Source of the DNA: Marmoricola sp.
GTDB taxonomy: Bacteria > Actinomycetota > Actinomycetes > Propionibacteriales > Nocardioidaceae
NCBI GenBank assembly: GCA_030151765.1
Contig: JASLCW010000322.1
Location: 1-14,592 of the forward strand
Length of the DNA: 14,592 bases
Direction of reading: 5' to 3'
The position numbers and the translations under genes are program-made. This document shows positions 1-5,777 of this stretch, piece after piece. Positions within the stretch are counted from its first letter, which is position 1; each line of letters starts with the position of its first letter. The notes under the pieces are model-generated. The model worked only from the letters and a program-made list of their open reading frames with translations. It was not told where the DNA came from and did not search any database.

Positions 1-132
1 GTCTTCGACTTCGACGTCGACGCGGACCGGGTCGTCGTACTCGATGAAGATCCCGCGGAATCCCAGCGGGACAAAGTGAAACGAGCCGTCGCCGGCTGCC
101 CGGCCATGGCCCTGAGCATGAGCGAGGACTGA
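1..132 (+). CDS. P450-type ferredoxin, C-terminal end (partial)
   Basis: The first 43 codons are open in frame 1 and end at the TGA at 130-132; the gene starts upstream of the window. The visible peptide is acidic and ends with ...AVAGCPAMALSMSED. The Cys-Pro followed by A-x-A-L is the last cluster ligand and the following helix of small 3Fe-4S/4Fe-4S ferredoxins that pass electrons to actinobacterial cytochromes P450. The other Cys ligands would lie in the missing upstream part. Its stop overlaps the start of the next gene by one base (TGATG), so the two are translationally coupled and probably share an operon. A P450 just upstream of the window is a reasonable guess but cannot be seen. The ferredoxin call rests on the short C-terminal motif, so it is likely but not certain. 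Confidence 0.75.
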   Translation, partial: VFDFDVDADRVVVLDEDPAESQRDKVKRAVAGCPAMALSMSED

Positions 133-755
133 TGGAGCGCAAGGAGATCGAGGCCTTCTGGGAGACCTGGCTCGAGGTCAATCGCGAGGCCGAGCGCATC
201 AAGGACTGGCGGCTGATGGCCGAGTGGTACGCCGAGGACGCGACCTACGGGTGGATGTACTCGCCCGACGAGCACTTCATGGCGGTCGGGCGCGAGCAGA
301 TCCGCGACTGGGCGATCGGCATCGAGATGGACGGTCTCGACGGCTGGCACTACGACTACGTGTGCACGATGATCGACGAGCAGAAGCAGATGATCCTCGG
401 CTTCTGGAGACAGCGTTCCGGGATCGTCGACGACGCCACCGGCAAGGAGTACGAGATCCTCGGCCTCGGCGGCTCCTGGTTCGGTGTCGAGCGGCAGACC
501 ACCGGAGCCGACGCCGGCGAGATCAAGATCGCCTGGCAGCGCGACTTCTTCGACATGCCCTCGACCGCGCACACCTTCCTGTCGATCGTCGAGGCGGGCA
601 AGGCGCCGGACACGCTGTTGAAGCGGATGTCGGTGGGCGGCCACGGCGTACCGGGTCACTATCACCTGGCGGACCTGCCCTCGACGGTGTGGCCGCCGCC
701 GGTCGACCGCGGCGAGTACATCACGCAGGCCCCGGCTCCGGGGGCGACCGCATGA
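132..755 (+). CDS. NTF2/SnoaL-like fold protein
   Basis: This 207-residue soluble protein has no signal peptide or membrane helix. Residues about 5-150 look like an NTF2/SnoaL-type alpha+beta cone. They open with an amphipathic helix and the pattern W-x-x-M-A-E-W-Y-A-E-D-A-T-Y-G, then a G-R-E-Q-I-R-D-W helix and strands rich in aromatic residues. This is the usual layout of SnoaL-like isomerases, hydratases and orphan hydroxylase partners. The tail from about residue 170 is Pro-rich. The ATG at 132 overlaps the ferredoxin stop, and its own stop overlaps the aldehyde dehydrogenase start (ATGA at 752-755), so it is embedded in the operon. NTF2-like proteins next to P450/ferredoxin genes often act on steroid or terpenoid intermediates. 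That role is an inference, and I cannot assign catalytic residues. Confidence 0.8.
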   Translation: MERKEIEAFWETWLEVNREAERIKDWRLMAEWYAEDATYGWMYSPDEHFMAVGREQIRDWAIGIEMDGLDGWHYDYVCTMIDEQKQMILGFWRQRSGIVDDATGKEYEILGLGGSWFGVERQTTGADAGEIKIAWQRDFFDMPSTAHTFLSIVEAGKAPDTLLKRMSVGGHGVPGHYHLADLPSTVWPPPVDRGEYITQAPAPGATA

Positions 756-2197
756 GTGGCCGGCCGCTGATGCTGATCGACGGGAAGCTCGTCGGCTCAG
801 CGTCGACCTACCCGATCCTCAACCCGGCAACCGGCGAGGAGATCGGGCAGGCCCCGGACGCCACCGCGGCCGACGTCGACACCGCGATCGACGCGGCTCG
901 ACGCGCCTTCGACGAGACCTCGTGGTCGACCGATCGCGATTTCCGGGTGCGCTGCCTGCGGCAACTGCACGATGCGCTCGTCGAGGTCGCGGACGACTTC
1001 CGCGACCTGACCACCCGCGAGGTCGGCATGCCCGGCTTCATGATGGGCGCGGCCGGATTCGACGTACCGGTCGAGGGGCTGAAGTGGGTGACCGATCTGC
1101 TCGAGGGCTACGACTTCGAGACCGATCTGGGCGTCGCCGCACCGATGGGCATCCCCAGTCGCCGCACCGTACGGCGTGAGCCGGTCGGCGTCGTCGCCGC
1201 GATCACGCCCTGGAATGTGCCGACGCAGATCAACCTCGCCAAGATCGGCCCCGCGCTCGCGGCGGGTTGCACCGTCGTACTGAAGCCGGCGCCGGACACC
1301 CCGTGGGTGGCCTGCGAGCTCGGTCGGCTGGTCGCCGAGCGAACCGACATCCCGGCCGGCGTCTTCAACGTGGTTACGCCCCGGGACAACGCCGTCGCGG
1401 CCGTGCTCTCCACCGATCCGCGTGTCGACATGGTGTCCTTCACCGGCTCGACCGCGACCGGCCGGGCGATCATGGCGGCCGCCGCGCCCTCGCTGAAGAA
1501 GGTCTTCCTCGAGCTCGGTGGCAAGTCGGCCGCGATCGCTCTCGACGATGCGGACGTGGCAGCCGTCGCGGGCGCCACCGCGTTCACGGCCTGCATTCAC
1601 GCGGGCCAGGGCTGCGCCATCACCACACGTCTAGTGGTCCCTAGGGACAAGTACGACGAGGCGGTCCAGGTCGCGGCCGCCACGATGGAGTCCATCGGCG
1701 CGAAGGATCCCGCGGATCCCGGGGCCATCTGCGGCCCGGTGATCTCGCAGGCGCAGCGCGATCGCGTGGAGTCCTATCTGAAGCTGGCCGTCGAGGAGGG
1801 CGGCAGCTTCGCGACGGGTGGTTCGGTGATCGACCAACCCGGCTACTGGGTGCAGCCGACGGTCGTCGCCGGTCTCGACAACACCTCCCGGCTGGCCCAG
1901 GAGGAGATCTTCGGACCGGTCCTCGTGGTGATCCCGCACGACGGCGACGACGATGCGGTGCGGATCGCCAACGAGTCGGCGTACGGGCTCTCCGGCTCGG
2001 TCGACTCCGGCTCGCTGGAGCGCGCGCGTGCCGTCGCGAACCGGATCCGCACCGGCACCCTCGCCGTCAACGGCGGCGTGTGGTTCAGCCCGGACGCGCC
2101 CTTCGGCGGCTACAAGCAGTCCGGCCTCGGCCGCGAGATGGGTGTCGCCGGCTTCGAGGAATACCTGGAGACCAAGACGCTGGCGTTCCCGGCGTGA
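752..2197 (+). CDS. NAD(P)-dependent aldehyde dehydrogenase
   Basis: A full-length 481-residue ALDH-superfamily enzyme that oxidises an aldehyde to its carboxylate in the cytoplasm. All the key elements are present: TPWN with the catalytic-site Asn at 155, the cofactor-binding Lys at 178 in VLKPA, the Rossmann loop FTGSTATG at 230-237, the general-base Glu 254 in LELGGKS, the nucleophile Cys 288 in AGQGC, and Glu 385 in EEIFGPV. The start at 752 is chosen because it overlaps the previous stop as ATGA and gives the normal N-terminus; the frame stays open further upstream, but that part is a shadow of the preceding gene. From memory it resembles AldA (Rv0768) of M. tuberculosis, which also sits before an SDR and a HIBADH-like gene. 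Substrate unknown; the neighbours suggest an aldehyde made from a P450-hydroxylated compound. A small cluster of rare codons follows the active-site Cys. Confidence 0.95.
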   Translation: MSGRPLMLIDGKLVGSASTYPILNPATGEEIGQAPDATAADVDTAIDAARRAFDETSWSTDRDFRVRCLRQLHDALVEVADDFRDLTTREVGMPGFMMGAAGFDVPVEGLKWVTDLLEGYDFETDLGVAAPMGIPSRRTVRREPVGVVAAITPWNVPTQINLAKIGPALAAGCTVVLKPAPDTPWVACELGRLVAERTDIPAGVFNVVTPRDNAVAAVLSTDPRVDMVSFTGSTATGRAIMAAAAPSLKKVFLELGGKSAAIALDDADVAAVAGATAFTACIHAGQGCAITTRLVVPRDKYDEAVQVAAATMESIGAKDPADPGAICGPVISQAQRDRVESYLKLAVEEGGSFATGGSVIDQPGYWVQPTVVAGLDNTSRLAQEEIFGPVLVVIPHDGDDDAVRIANESAYGLSGSVDSGSLERARAVANRIRTGTLAVNGGVWFSPDAPFGGYKQSGLGREMGVAGFEEYLETKTLAFPA

Positions 2198-2208
2198 AAG
2201 GCGGAGGC

Positions 2209-2955
2209 ATGAGATTCGACGGCAAGATCGCGATCGTCACGGGTGCGGCTCAGGGGATCGGCGAGGCCTATGCGAAGGCACTGGCCGCTGAGGGCGCATC
2301 GGTGGTGGTGGCGGACCTCAACGCCGAGTCCGGCGAGCAGGTCGTCGAGCAGATCGAGGCCGACGGCGGTACCGCGCTGTTCGTCCGCTGCGATGTCTCC
2401 GATCCGGAATCCGCGCAGGCACTCGCCGACGCCACGGTGGCGGCGTACGGCGGCATCGACCTGCTGGTCAACAACGCGGCCATCTACGGCGACATGCAGT
2501 TCGATCTGCTGATCACCGTCGACTGGGACTACTACCGGCGGTTCATGAGCGTGAACATGGACGGCGCACTCGTCGTCACCCGCGCGGTCTTCCCGCACAT
2601 GCAGAAGCGCGGAGGCGGCGCGATCGTCAACCAGAGCTCGACGGCGGCCTGGCTCTACTCGGGCTTCTACGGACTTGCGAAGGTCGGCATCAACGGCCTG
2701 ACCCAGCAGCTCGCGCACGAGCTCGGTGGCATGAACATCCGGGTCAACGCGATCGCGCCGGGACCGACCGACACGGCCGCGACCCGCACGCAGGCCGGCG
2801 ATGCAGCGCACGACATCGTCCGCAACAGCCTGGCGATCAAGCGGATGGGCCAGCCCGAGGACATGGTCGGCGCCTGCCTCTTCCTGCTCTCCGACGAGGC
2901 CTCGTGGATCACCGCTCAGGTGCTCGACGTCGACGGCGGGCAGGTCTTCCGATGA
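2209..2955 (+). CDS. SDR-family oxidoreductase
   Basis: A classical short-chain dehydrogenase/reductase of 248 residues. The nucleotide-binding TGAAQGIG lies at 11-18. Asp 36 after the second strand favours NAD(H). The family motifs CDV (61-63), NNAA (88-91) and the structural Asn 116 are present. The active site is a Ser at 143 or 144 with Tyr 154 and Lys 158 (YGLAK). The Ser-to-Tyr stretch is about three residues shorter than the usual spacing of 13. The start at 2209 is preceded by AAAGG at 2197-2201 and places the Rossmann strand at the normal distance; longer in-frame versions would run into the aldehyde dehydrogenase gene. It lies 11 bases after the aldehyde dehydrogenase. It probably interconverts a secondary alcohol and a ketone, or a primary alcohol and an aldehyde, in the same pathway. 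From memory it is like Rv0769. Confidence 0.93.
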   Translation: MRFDGKIAIVTGAAQGIGEAYAKALAAEGASVVVADLNAESGEQVVEQIEADGGTALFVRCDVSDPESAQALADATVAAYGGIDLLVNNAAIYGDMQFDLLITVDWDYYRRFMSVNMDGALVVTRAVFPHMQKRGGGAIVNQSSTAAWLYSGFYGLAKVGINGLTQQLAHELGGMNIRVNAIAPGPTDTAATRTQAGDAAHDIVRNSLAIKRMGQPEDMVGACLFLLSDEASWITAQVLDVDGGQVFR

Positions 2956-2959
2956 ATCA

Positions 2960-2996
2960 CCCCACGGAAACGCGCTCCGCTTGCCTTTCCGCGGGG
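2960..2996 (+). repeat. Hairpin between SDR and HIBADH-like genes
   Basis: Two 11-base arms, CCCCACGGAAA (2960-2970) and TTTCCGCGGGG (2986-2996), are complementary at 10 of 11 positions and enclose a 15-base loop. The hairpin begins 5 bases after the SDR stop codon. Its right arm contains the GGGG which, with A2997, makes the best ribosome-binding site for the ATG at 3003. Folding would therefore hide that site. A ribosome finishing the SDR gene would cover the left arm and open it. No T-tract follows, so a simple terminator is unlikely. Confidence 0.6.
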
Positions 2997-3002
2997 ACCC
3001 CG

Positions 3003-3833
3003 ATGAGCCGGGTGGGCTTCGTCGGCCTCGGCAACATCGGCAAGCCGATGGCGCTGCGGATCCTCGCCCGCGGCCTGCCGCTCTCCGTGTACGACGTCGC
3101 TCCGGAGCCGGTCTCGGAACTGGTCGGCAGCGGGGCGATCGCCGCGGACAGCATCGCCGACCTGACCGCCTCTAGTGAGGTCGTGTGCGTGATGGTGCGC
3201 GACGACGACCAGGTGCGCGACGTACTCGGCCAGATCCTCGCCGCGTCCCGGCCCGGCCAGGTCGTCGTGGTGCACTCGACGGTCGCGCCGGAGACGCCGG
3301 CCGAGCTCGAGAAGACCGCGGCCGGCAAGGGTGTGCTCGTGGTCGATGCCCCGGTCAGCGGGGGAGCGATGGGGGCTGCCGACGGCACGCTCGCGATCAT
3401 GGCCGGGGGCAGTGCCGAGGCCTTCGGCGCCGCCGAGGTGACGCTGAACGCGCTCGGCACGCTCGTCGTCCATGCCGGGCCGATCGGCTCCGGCACCGCG
3501 ATGAAGCTGGCCCGCAATCTCATCCACTTCGTCGCCTTCACCGCGGTCACCGAGGCGCAGCGGCTTGCCGAGGCCGCCGGGCTCGACCTCGTGAAGCTGG
3601 GTGAGGTGGTCCGGCACACCGACGCGATCACCGGAGGACCGGGGGCGATCATGCACCGGACGACGGCTGCGAAGATGGCCGAGGACGACTTCTGGCGCTC
3701 GATCTTCGGCCACGTCGCCGCGCTCGGCGAGAAGGATCTCGACTTCGCGGCAGCGCTGGCCGACAGGCTGGGCGTCGACGTACCCCTGAATCGGCTGGCC
3801 CGGGAGCGACTCGCCCCCGGCCTCGGCCTGTGA
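3003..3833 (+). CDS. NAD(P)-dependent 3-hydroxyisobutyrate dehydrogenase-like oxidoreductase
   Basis: A 276-residue member of the beta-hydroxyacid dehydrogenase family. The N-terminal Rossmann fold starts immediately (VGFVGLGNIG, residues 4-13). The substrate-binding signature VDAPVSGG is at 114-121 with Ser 119, and the catalytic Lys 168 and its partner Asn 172 lie in GSGTAMKLARN; the all-helical C-terminal domain is complete. It probably oxidises a hydroxyacid, or reduces a semialdehyde, with NAD(P). Two starts are possible. The ATG at 2952 overlaps the SDR stop (ATGA) and would add 17 residues with no family-like character (293 in total). The ATG at 3003 has GGGGA five bases upstream and puts the nucleotide fold at the usual place. 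I prefer 3003 because the intervening bases form a hairpin. From memory the gene corresponds to Rv0770. Confidence 0.9.
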   Translation: MSRVGFVGLGNIGKPMALRILARGLPLSVYDVAPEPVSELVGSGAIAADSIADLTASSEVVCVMVRDDDQVRDVLGQILAASRPGQVVVVHSTVAPETPAELEKTAAGKGVLVVDAPVSGGAMGAADGTLAIMAGGSAEAFGAAEVTLNALGTLVVHAGPIGSGTAMKLARNLIHFVAFTAVTEAQRLAEAAGLDLVKLGEVVRHTDAITGGPGAIMHRTTAAKMAEDDFWRSIFGHVAALGEKDLDFAAALADRLGVDVPLNRLARERLAPGLGL

Positions 3834-3852
3834 GAGATGGAAGGCGATCACG

Positions 3853-3999
3853 ATGAAGACCCGACTCAACTGCCCCTGCGGCGAGTACATCACCGGCACC
3901 GACGAGGACGATCTGGTCGCCAAGGTGCAGGCGCACCTGGCCGCCGAGCACCCGGGTCGTGAATACGACCGCGAGGCCATCCTGTTCATGGCTTCCTGA
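3853..3999 (+). CDS. Small DUF1059-like Cys/His protein
   Basis: A 48-residue protein. It starts at an ATG preceded by GGAAGG (3839-3844, spacing 8) and ends at the TGA at 3997-3999. It opens with LNCPCGEYITGTDEDDL and continues as a helix, VAKVQAHLAAEHPG. Cys 7, Cys 9, His 28 and His 33 form a plausible metal site. The order (C-x-C-G, a T-x-x-E/D-x-L helix cap, then H-x4-H) matches small DUF1059-type proteins, whose function is not known. It lies 19 bases after the HIBADH-like gene and is probably the last gene of the left operon, since a 233-base gap with regulatory signals follows. No catalytic role can be assigned; a metal-binding accessory or regulatory role is a guess. Confidence 0.8.
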   Translation: MKTRLNCPCGEYITGTDEDDLVAKVQAHLAAEHPGREYDREAILFMAS

Positions 4000-4038
4000 G
4001 CGCCCCAGCACGCGCCTGCCGGCGTTGTCGTCGGTCGA

Positions 4039-4060
4039 CGGCCGCTCCGCTCAAAGGCCG
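4039..4060. repeat. Short GC hairpin with GCTCCGCT loop
   Basis: The arms CGGCC (4039-4043) and GGCCG (4056-4060) flank a 12-base loop that starts with GCTCCGCT. The same octamer lies in the loop of the hairpin at 2960-2996. It sits 39 bases after the DUF1059-like stop and could end transcription or be a small repeat element. There is no T-run, only a pyrimidine-rich stretch after it. Confidence 0.4.
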
Positions 4061-4129
4061 CCTTCCCTCCTCCGCCTTGGCATGCACGCACTGGGACCGC
4101 TCATGCCTCCTGAGCGCCGGGAAAATAGC

Positions 4130-4143
4130 TAGAACCTGTTTCA
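4130..4143. promoter_or_regulatory. KstR-like (TetR-family) operator
   Basis: The bases TAGAACCTGTTTCA match every fixed position of TnnAACnnGTTnnA, the published consensus for KstR, the TetR-family repressor of cholesterol/steroid catabolism in mycobacteria and rhodococci. The flanks extend it to an imperfect palindrome, CTAG...TCAG. It lies 89 bases before the GTG start of the binding-protein gene, within the only long gap of the region, where a repressor of the ABC-transporter operon would be expected to act. No KstR gene is in the window, and a related TetR regulator with the same half-sites is possible. Confidence 0.5.
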
Positions 4144-4178
4144 GTCAGAGCCGTAACCCGGCCCTCGCGCGCGCGTTG

Positions 4179-4194
4179 TGTGATGTGAGTCATT
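4179..4194. promoter_or_regulatory. CRP/GlxR-like site
   Basis: TGTGA-N6-TCATT agrees with 8 of the 10 fixed bases of the cAMP-receptor-protein consensus TGTGA-N6-TCACA used by actinobacterial Crp/GlxR proteins. It sits between the KstR-like operator and the ribosome-binding site of the binding-protein gene. If transcription starts upstream, this position would favour repression over activation. The second half-site is weak, so this is tentative. Confidence 0.35.
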
Positions 4195-4232
4195 GCATCG
4201 GTTAACCCTGCGCGAAAGGTCGAGGAGGCCTC

Positions 4233-5765
4233 GTGTCGAAGGTGCGGAATAGGTCAGCACGCTCCCCGCTGTACCGCCTGGCCGGCGGATCGCTGCTCGC
4301 CCTGGCCCTGATCCTGCCCACGGCCTGTGGCGGATCCTCGCTGAGCCCGAAGGACGTCCGCGCGGCCAACGACGCGGTCTCCGGCCAGTACGGCGCTCCG
4401 GCCGCCGACGGGTCGACCACGGGTGGCACCGGGAGCACGACCGGCACCACCGGCGGCACGGGCACCACGGGGTCCGCCGGCGGCACGGGCTCGACCGGCG
4501 GCACCGGCAGCACCGGCGGGACGACCGGAGGCGGCTCCACGGGATCGGGCGGCTCCGGCAAGTCCGGCGGCACCGGTGGCGGCGGAAGCTCATCCGGTGG
4601 CGGCGGCAGCGCCGGTACGGCGGGCGTGAAGGCAGGTTCCTGCGCGGGCTTCAAGAACTCGACCGGCATCACCGACTCGACCATCACGATCGGCAATGCC
4701 TCCGACATCAGCGGCCCCGTGCCCGGCATCTTCACCGCGGCCCGCCAGGCGGTGCAGGCCTACATCAACTATTTCAACGCGACCTCGAGCATCTGCGGCC
4801 GCAAGCTGGTGCTGGCCGCCCAAGACAGCCGCACCGACGCGGGTGCCGACCAGCAGGCCTACCAGGCGCTCTGCTCGCAGGCCTTCGCCGGCGTCGGCTC
4901 GATGTCCGCCTTCGACTCCGGCGGCGCCGCGACTGCTGCGGGTTGCGGCCTTCCGGACATCCGCACGGCGATCACGACCAACCAGCGCGCCGCCTGCTCG
5001 ACCTGCTTCGCGGCCCAGGGCAGCAATGCCTCCTACTACGAGAAGGCGCCCGCGTCGTACTTCGTCAAGAACATGCGCGCCGCCTCGCAGAAGGTGGCGA
5101 TCCTCTACCTCGACGCCGGTGGTGCCAAGCAGAACGCGGACACCATGAAGTCGGTCTTCACCCAGACCGGCGAGAAGGTCGTCGTCTTCTCCGGTATCGG
5201 CGTCACCGAGTTCAACTACGGCTCCTATGTGCAGGCGATGAAGAGCGCCGGCGTCCGGATCGTCTACTTCATCGGGCCCTACCAGGACACCGCGCGTCTC
5301 CAGCAGGCGATGCAACAGGCCAGCTTCAAGCCCGACGCCTTCGTCCAGGACCCGACGATCTACGACCCCGCCTACGTCAAGCTCGCCGGCTCGGCAGCGG
5401 TGAACACCTATGTCTACATCAACTTCCTGCCCTTCGAGGAGGCCTCCGGCAACCGGGAGATGGCCACCTACCTGAAGTACCTGCAGCAGGTCGCACCGGG
5501 CGCGAGTCCCACCTTCTACGGCGTCTGGGCCTGGTCGGCGGCTGCGCTCTTCGTCCGGGAGGCAGTCAAGCTCGGCGGCAATCTGACGCGGGCCAATCTC
5601 GTGGCCGCCTTCCGCAAGGTGAACAACTGGAACACCGGCGGCATGACGGCTCCGCAGAATGTCGGCGGCAAGATCAACGGTCCGTGCTGGGGCCTGGTGA
5701 AGCTGGTCAATGGCCGGTGGCAGAAGGTCGTCGGCTACCAGTGCGACGGCGTCGGTAGGGCATAG
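4233..5765 (+). CDS. ABC transporter substrate-binding lipoprotein (LivJ/Peripla_BP_6 type)
   Basis: A 510-residue exported binding protein. It starts at GTG 4233 behind GAGGAGG (4222-4228). Residues 1-32 form a lipoprotein signal: basic N-terminus, hydrophobic LLALALILP, and lipobox PTAC with lipidated Cys 32. Residues 60-131 are a Gly/Thr/Ser-rich linker. From about 145 to the end is a two-lobed periplasmic-binding fold of the leucine/amide-binding family (ITIGNASDISGPVPG..., ...VAILYLDAGGAKQNAD..., ...FYGVWAWSAAALFVREAVKLGGNLTRANL). The mature domain has eight Cys (137, 188, 214, 238, 255, 258, 485, 504), including a CxxC at 255-258, so disulfides are likely; that is unusual for this family. 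It is the first gene of an operon with a matching permease and ATPases. The ligand cannot be read from the sequence; the upstream KstR-like site makes a lipid or steroid-related compound plausible. Confidence 0.93.
   Translation: MSKVRNRSARSPLYRLAGGSLLALALILPTACGGSSLSPKDVRAANDAVSGQYGAPAADGSTTGGTGSTTGTTGGTGTTGSAGGTGSTGGTGSTGGTTGGGSTGSGGSGKSGGTGGGGSSSGGGGSAGTAGVKAGSCAGFKNSTGITDSTITIGNASDISGPVPGIFTAARQAVQAYINYFNATSSICGRKLVLAAQDSRTDAGADQQAYQALCSQAFAGVGSMSAFDSGGAATAAGCGLPDIRTAITTNQRAACSTCFAAQGSNASYYEKAPASYFVKNMRAASQKVAILYLDAGGAKQNADTMKSVFTQTGEKVVVFSGIGVTEFNYGSYVQAMKSAGVRIVYFIGPYQDTARLQQAMQQASFKPDAFVQDPTIYDPAYVKLAGSAAVNTYVYINFLPFEEASGNREMATYLKYLQQVAPGASPTFYGVWAWSAAALFVREAVKLGGNLTRANLVAAFRKVNNWNTGGMTAPQNVGGKINGPCWGLVKLVNGRWQKVVGYQCDGVGRA
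4410..4625 (+). repeat. Gly/Thr/Ser-rich degenerate tandem repeat (linker coding)
   Basis: About 216 bases inside the binding-protein gene consist of degenerate repeats of GGC-ACC/ACG-GGC-type codons. They encode runs such as GGTGSTTGTTGGTG and GGGGSSSGGGGS. The units are roughly 9-15 bases and vary at third positions. It encodes a flexible spacer between the lipid anchor and the binding fold, and its length is likely to vary between strains by slippage. Confidence 0.8.
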
Positions 5766-5777
5766 GTGCGCGGCTAG

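Larger units (their letters stand above)
4000..4232. other. Intergenic control region before the ABC-transporter operon
   Basis: There is no gene here. Reading left to right it holds the hairpin 4039-4060, a pyrimidine-rich stretch 4061-4078, an 11-base direct copy (TCCTGAGCGCC at 4108-4118) of bases at the end of the DUF1059-like gene (3994-4004), and an A-rich patch leading into the KstR-like operator. Then come a CG alternation (4166-4175), the CRP-like site, an 8-base palindrome GGTTAACC (4200-4207) and the ribosome-binding site GAGGAGG (4222-4228). I could not place a convincing -35/-10 pair. The AT-rich patch around 4122-4135 is the best candidate for a -10 area overlapping the operator. 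Confidence 0.6.

Noticed and set aside
224..751. Upstream in-frame extension of the aldehyde dehydrogenase
   Set aside because: The extension is an Arg-rich shadow of the NTF2-like gene. The ALDH family N-terminus begins at 752.
2916..4091. 391-codon open frame on the minus strand
   Set aside because: It lies opposite the HIBADH-like gene; no motif is seen, and the sense frame has all family residues.
3994..4118. 11-base direct repeat TCCTGAGCGCC (3994-4004 and 4108-4118)
   Set aside because: It is short and GC-rich, with no element between or duplication signs beyond a few flanking bases. It was too weak to call a mobile-element or attachment site.
4200..4207. GGTTAACC palindrome near the binding-protein start
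   Set aside because: Eight bases are too few to call an operator without further support; it is recorded only in the gap description.
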